Shown piece after piece: positions 4,766 to 5,472 of a stretch of DNA of 5,472 nt. Position numbers and translations under genes: made by a program. The notes below the pieces were generated by a model, which was not told the DNA's origin, did no database searches, and was given only the letters and a program-made list of their open reading frames with translations. The stretch lies in NCBI GenBank assembly GCA_021151825.1, contig JAGKWQ010000029.1, positions 1-5,472 on the forward strand, read 5' to 3'. This DNA comes from Cellvibrionaceae bacterium. GTDB taxonomy: Bacteria; Pseudomonadota; Gammaproteobacteria; Pseudomonadales; Cellvibrionaceae. Positions within the stretch are counted from its first letter, which is position 1. Every line of letters starts with the position of its first letter.

Positions 4766-4826
4766 GTTTGTGGGTGTGGTAGGGTTGGCGGGAATAACGG
4801 AGGAAGAAAGATGGTTTACCAACTAA
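4766..4826 (+). other. Open +1-frame extension of the preceding ORF
   Basis: This stretch continues the +1 frame relative to the ATG at 4634 without a stop until TAA at 4824-4826. Codons from GAG at 4764 onward read EFVGVVGLAGITEEERW, a composition more protein-like than random. Frame change could occur at CTT TGA (4760-4765), the same slippery codon and stop as the bacterial prfB (RF2) shift site, but the SD-like booster three bases upstream of prfB's CTT is absent. The region also contains the SD of the next gene (GGAGG 4799-4803), so part of it serves two purposes. Confidence 0.35.
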
Positions 4827-5059
4827 GCGACAAAGCAAGACAAATGACATATTCGGAATGGTTCAGAATTGGAGGGATAGCGGTGCCAGGTAATTCAATG
4901 GCTCCAAAGTTTATTGGCTCTGAATCAAGCTGGAAAATTAACGGCGTGACTCTTGGACAGATTGAAGATACCTGTCCGTTCACTGGAAGGAGCCTGGCAG
5001 GGTTCTTTGTCAGAAACCTAAACATGCCAGAAATGGCAATCGAATACCAGGGCGCATAA
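4811..5059 (+). CDS. Unrecognised 82-aa protein
   Basis: An 82-residue soluble protein with no family I recognise. It starts MVYQLSDKARQMTYSEWFRI, followed by a Gly/Pro-rich middle (GGIAVPGNSMAPKFIG) and a mixed C-terminal half (WKINGVTLGQIEDTCPFTGR, then FFVRNLNMPEMAIEYQ). There is a single Cys at 55 and no transmembrane segment. Support for expression is good: a GGAGG SD at 4799-4803 lies seven bases before the ATG, and an intrinsic terminator overlaps its stop codon. An almost co-extensive ORF on the opposite strand (4816-5094) lacks these signals and is treated as a shadow. It is the last gene of a three-gene small cluster after ssb. Confidence 0.75.
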   Translation: MVYQLSDKARQMTYSEWFRIGGIAVPGNSMAPKFIGSESSWKINGVTLGQIEDTCPFTGRSLAGFFVRNLNMPEMAIEYQGA

Positions 5060-5070
5060 CGCGCCTTTTT
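5051..5070 (+). terminator. Intrinsic terminator with the stop codon in its loop
   Basis: Stem GGCGC (5051-5055) pairs with GCGCC (5061-5065) around the loop ATAAC, followed by five T (5066-5070). The TAA stop of the 82-aa gene (5057-5059) lies in the loop, and the last two sense codons form the stem's 5' arm. A ribosome finishing translation would cover the hairpin, so termination may depend on ribosome release. Confidence 0.8.
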
Positions 5071-5101
5071 CTTATCACTCATCCGACCAGTCAAAAAGTT
5101 G

Positions 5102-5129
5102 TTGCGTTATTTTCCAGTTGACCTATAGT
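5102..5129 (+). promoter_or_regulatory. Candidate promoter of the 53-aa gene
   Basis: TTGCGT (5102-5107) and TATAGT (5124-5129) lie 16 bp apart. The -10 matches five of six consensus bases and the -35 three. The predicted start near 5136 is about 34 bases before the ATG. It sits directly after a terminator, where a new transcription unit would need a promoter, and its -10 lies inside a dyad that could be an operator. Confidence 0.55.
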
Positions 5130-5134
5130 TAACT
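5116..5134. promoter_or_regulatory. Candidate operator: dyad centred on the -10
   Basis: Arms AGTTGAC (5116-5122) and GTTAACT (5128-5134) are inverted repeats matching at six of seven positions around a 5-bp centre. The dyad covers the -10 hexamer. Its size and position are typical of a phage repressor operator that blocks polymerase. The helix-turn-helix gene starting at 5369 in the same unit is a plausible but unproven binder. Confidence 0.4.
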
Positions 5135-5137
5135 CAT

Positions 5138-5152
5138 GCAGCGCGGGGCTGC
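5138..5152 (+). promoter_or_regulatory. Small hairpin in the 5' leader
   Basis: GCAGC (5138-5142) and GCTGC (5148-5152) can pair around the loop GCGGG, close to the predicted 5' end of the transcript and upstream of the SD (GGAG, 5159-5162). There is no following T-tract, so it is not a terminator. It may stabilise the short mRNA's 5' end. The match may also be incidental. Confidence 0.3.
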
Positions 5153-5169
5153 GGTGATGGAGAATAAAA

Positions 5170-5331
5170 ATGGGCAAATACTTCGCAGTAGTCAAAACAG
5201 AATCAGGCTTTAGCGGTACTGTGTTTTTCGATGATGAATTAAACGTCGGTGATATCGTCACCGTGTTTTACCACAACGCCAACGGCGATTTGCGCAACTC
5301 GCAAGAAAAGATTGTGCGCATTTTCAACTAA
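5170..5331 (+). CDS. 53-aa hypothetical protein, probably small beta-barrel
   Basis: A 53-residue protein of no family I recognise. The alternation of short hydrophobic strands and turns (KYFAVVKTESGFSGTVFF, then NVGDIVTVFYHNANGD, then EKIVRIFN) suggests a compact five-stranded beta fold. The GDIVTVFY turn-strand resembles those in SH3- or OB-like barrels. There are no cysteines and no membrane segment. The start is well defined: GGAG at 5159-5162 lies seven bases before the ATG, and a candidate promoter with an operator-like dyad sits just upstream. It comes first in a unit that continues, 37 bases later, into a helix-turn-helix protein. Role unknown. Confidence 0.75.
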   Translation: MGKYFAVVKTESGFSGTVFFDDELNVGDIVTVFYHNANGDLRNSQEKIVRIFN

Positions 5332-5368
5332 CGCCAGTCGCACACTAGCACAACAACGGATGAACAAC

Positions 5369-5472
5369 ATGAACCAAAAACAACTAGCCGACCACTACGG
5401 CATCAGCAAAGCGGCTGTAAGCCGCTGGAGTGAAGCCAAGCGCCATCGTAAGACGGTAGAGGCTTATGCAGG
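5369..5472 (+). CDS. Small helix-turn-helix DNA-binding protein, N-terminal part (cut by window edge)
   Basis: The first 34 residues, starting MNQKQLADHYGISKAAVSRW, form a textbook helix-turn-helix: helix 2 QKQLADHYG, turn, recognition helix KAAVSRWSE, then basic AKRHRK. This pattern fits Cro/XRE- or MerR-like phage transcriptional regulators, and the rest lies outside the window. The ATG at 5369 is preferred over an in-frame ATG at 5360 because GGA at 5358-5360 can serve it as an SD at eight bases, while the earlier ATG has none. It probably regulates phage genes and could act on the dyad at 5116-5134, but the target is inferred only from proximity. A perfect 7-bp palindrome (5410-5426) lies within the recognition-helix codons. 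Confidence 0.75.
   Translation, partial: MNQKQLADHYGISKAAVSRWSEAKRHRKTVEAYA

Noticed and set aside
4816..5094. Minus-strand ORF of 92 codons opposite the 82-aa gene
   Set aside because: The plus-strand gene has a strong SD and a terminator in the right orientation. The minus frame has neither.
5360..5368. Earlier in-frame ATG for the HTH protein
   Set aside because: No SD precedes it. The GGA motif overlaps this ATG and is correctly spaced for the ATG at 5369.

Overview
This window looks like the early region of a temperate, lambdoid or P22-like bacteriophage, or a prophage. It carries replication and homologous-recombination genes of recognisable phage families, packed with 1-11 base overlaps, with a divergent promoter region between two arms. 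Base composition is moderate, by eye in the mid-40s percent GC. SD motifs of the GGAG/AGGAG type and GC-stem/T-tract terminators fit a gammaproteobacterial host, but nothing here fixes the genus. No integrase, att site, tRNA, rRNA, CRISPR array, IS element or structural gene is visible. Both ends cut through genes.

Left arm (minus strand, about 2064 down to 1): a KilA-N domain protein, then a winged-helix O/gp18-like replication initiator (GTG start), then the first 241 residues of a DnaB-family helicase with an intact Walker A motif. This is the P22-type arrangement of an initiator followed by the phage's own helicase. The linker-coding part of the initiator gene (about 1102-1254) holds a candidate origin. 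It has three TTGCG(T/A)TTTG iterons spaced 22 and 11 bp, next to four tandem AT-rich 8-mers. A plus-strand intrinsic terminator with no gene to serve lies between the KilA-N gene and the initiator gene, downstream of a TATAAT. The geometry resembles lambda oop RNA.

Centre (2065-2163): about 100 bp of AT-rich DNA with two back-to-back candidate promoters. A widely spaced perfect 8-bp inverted repeat lies near the two predicted start points.

Right arm (plus strand, 2164-4489): an unrecognised 76-aa protein, a RecT-family annealase, a YqaJ-family exonuclease and an SSB, joined by ATGA, ATGA and TAATG overlaps and closed by a strong terminator. The exonuclease would resect ends, RecT would anneal the exposed strands, and SSB would cover and present ssDNA. 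This is a complete phage recombination module.

Far right (4490-5472): small accessory genes. A 44-aa six-cysteine protein, a 43-aa ORF that may be the front half of a frameshifted gene, and an unrecognised 82-aa protein lie between two terminators. Next comes a separate unit with its own candidate promoter, a dyad over the -10, a 53-aa protein, and the start of a helix-turn-helix protein that runs off the end.
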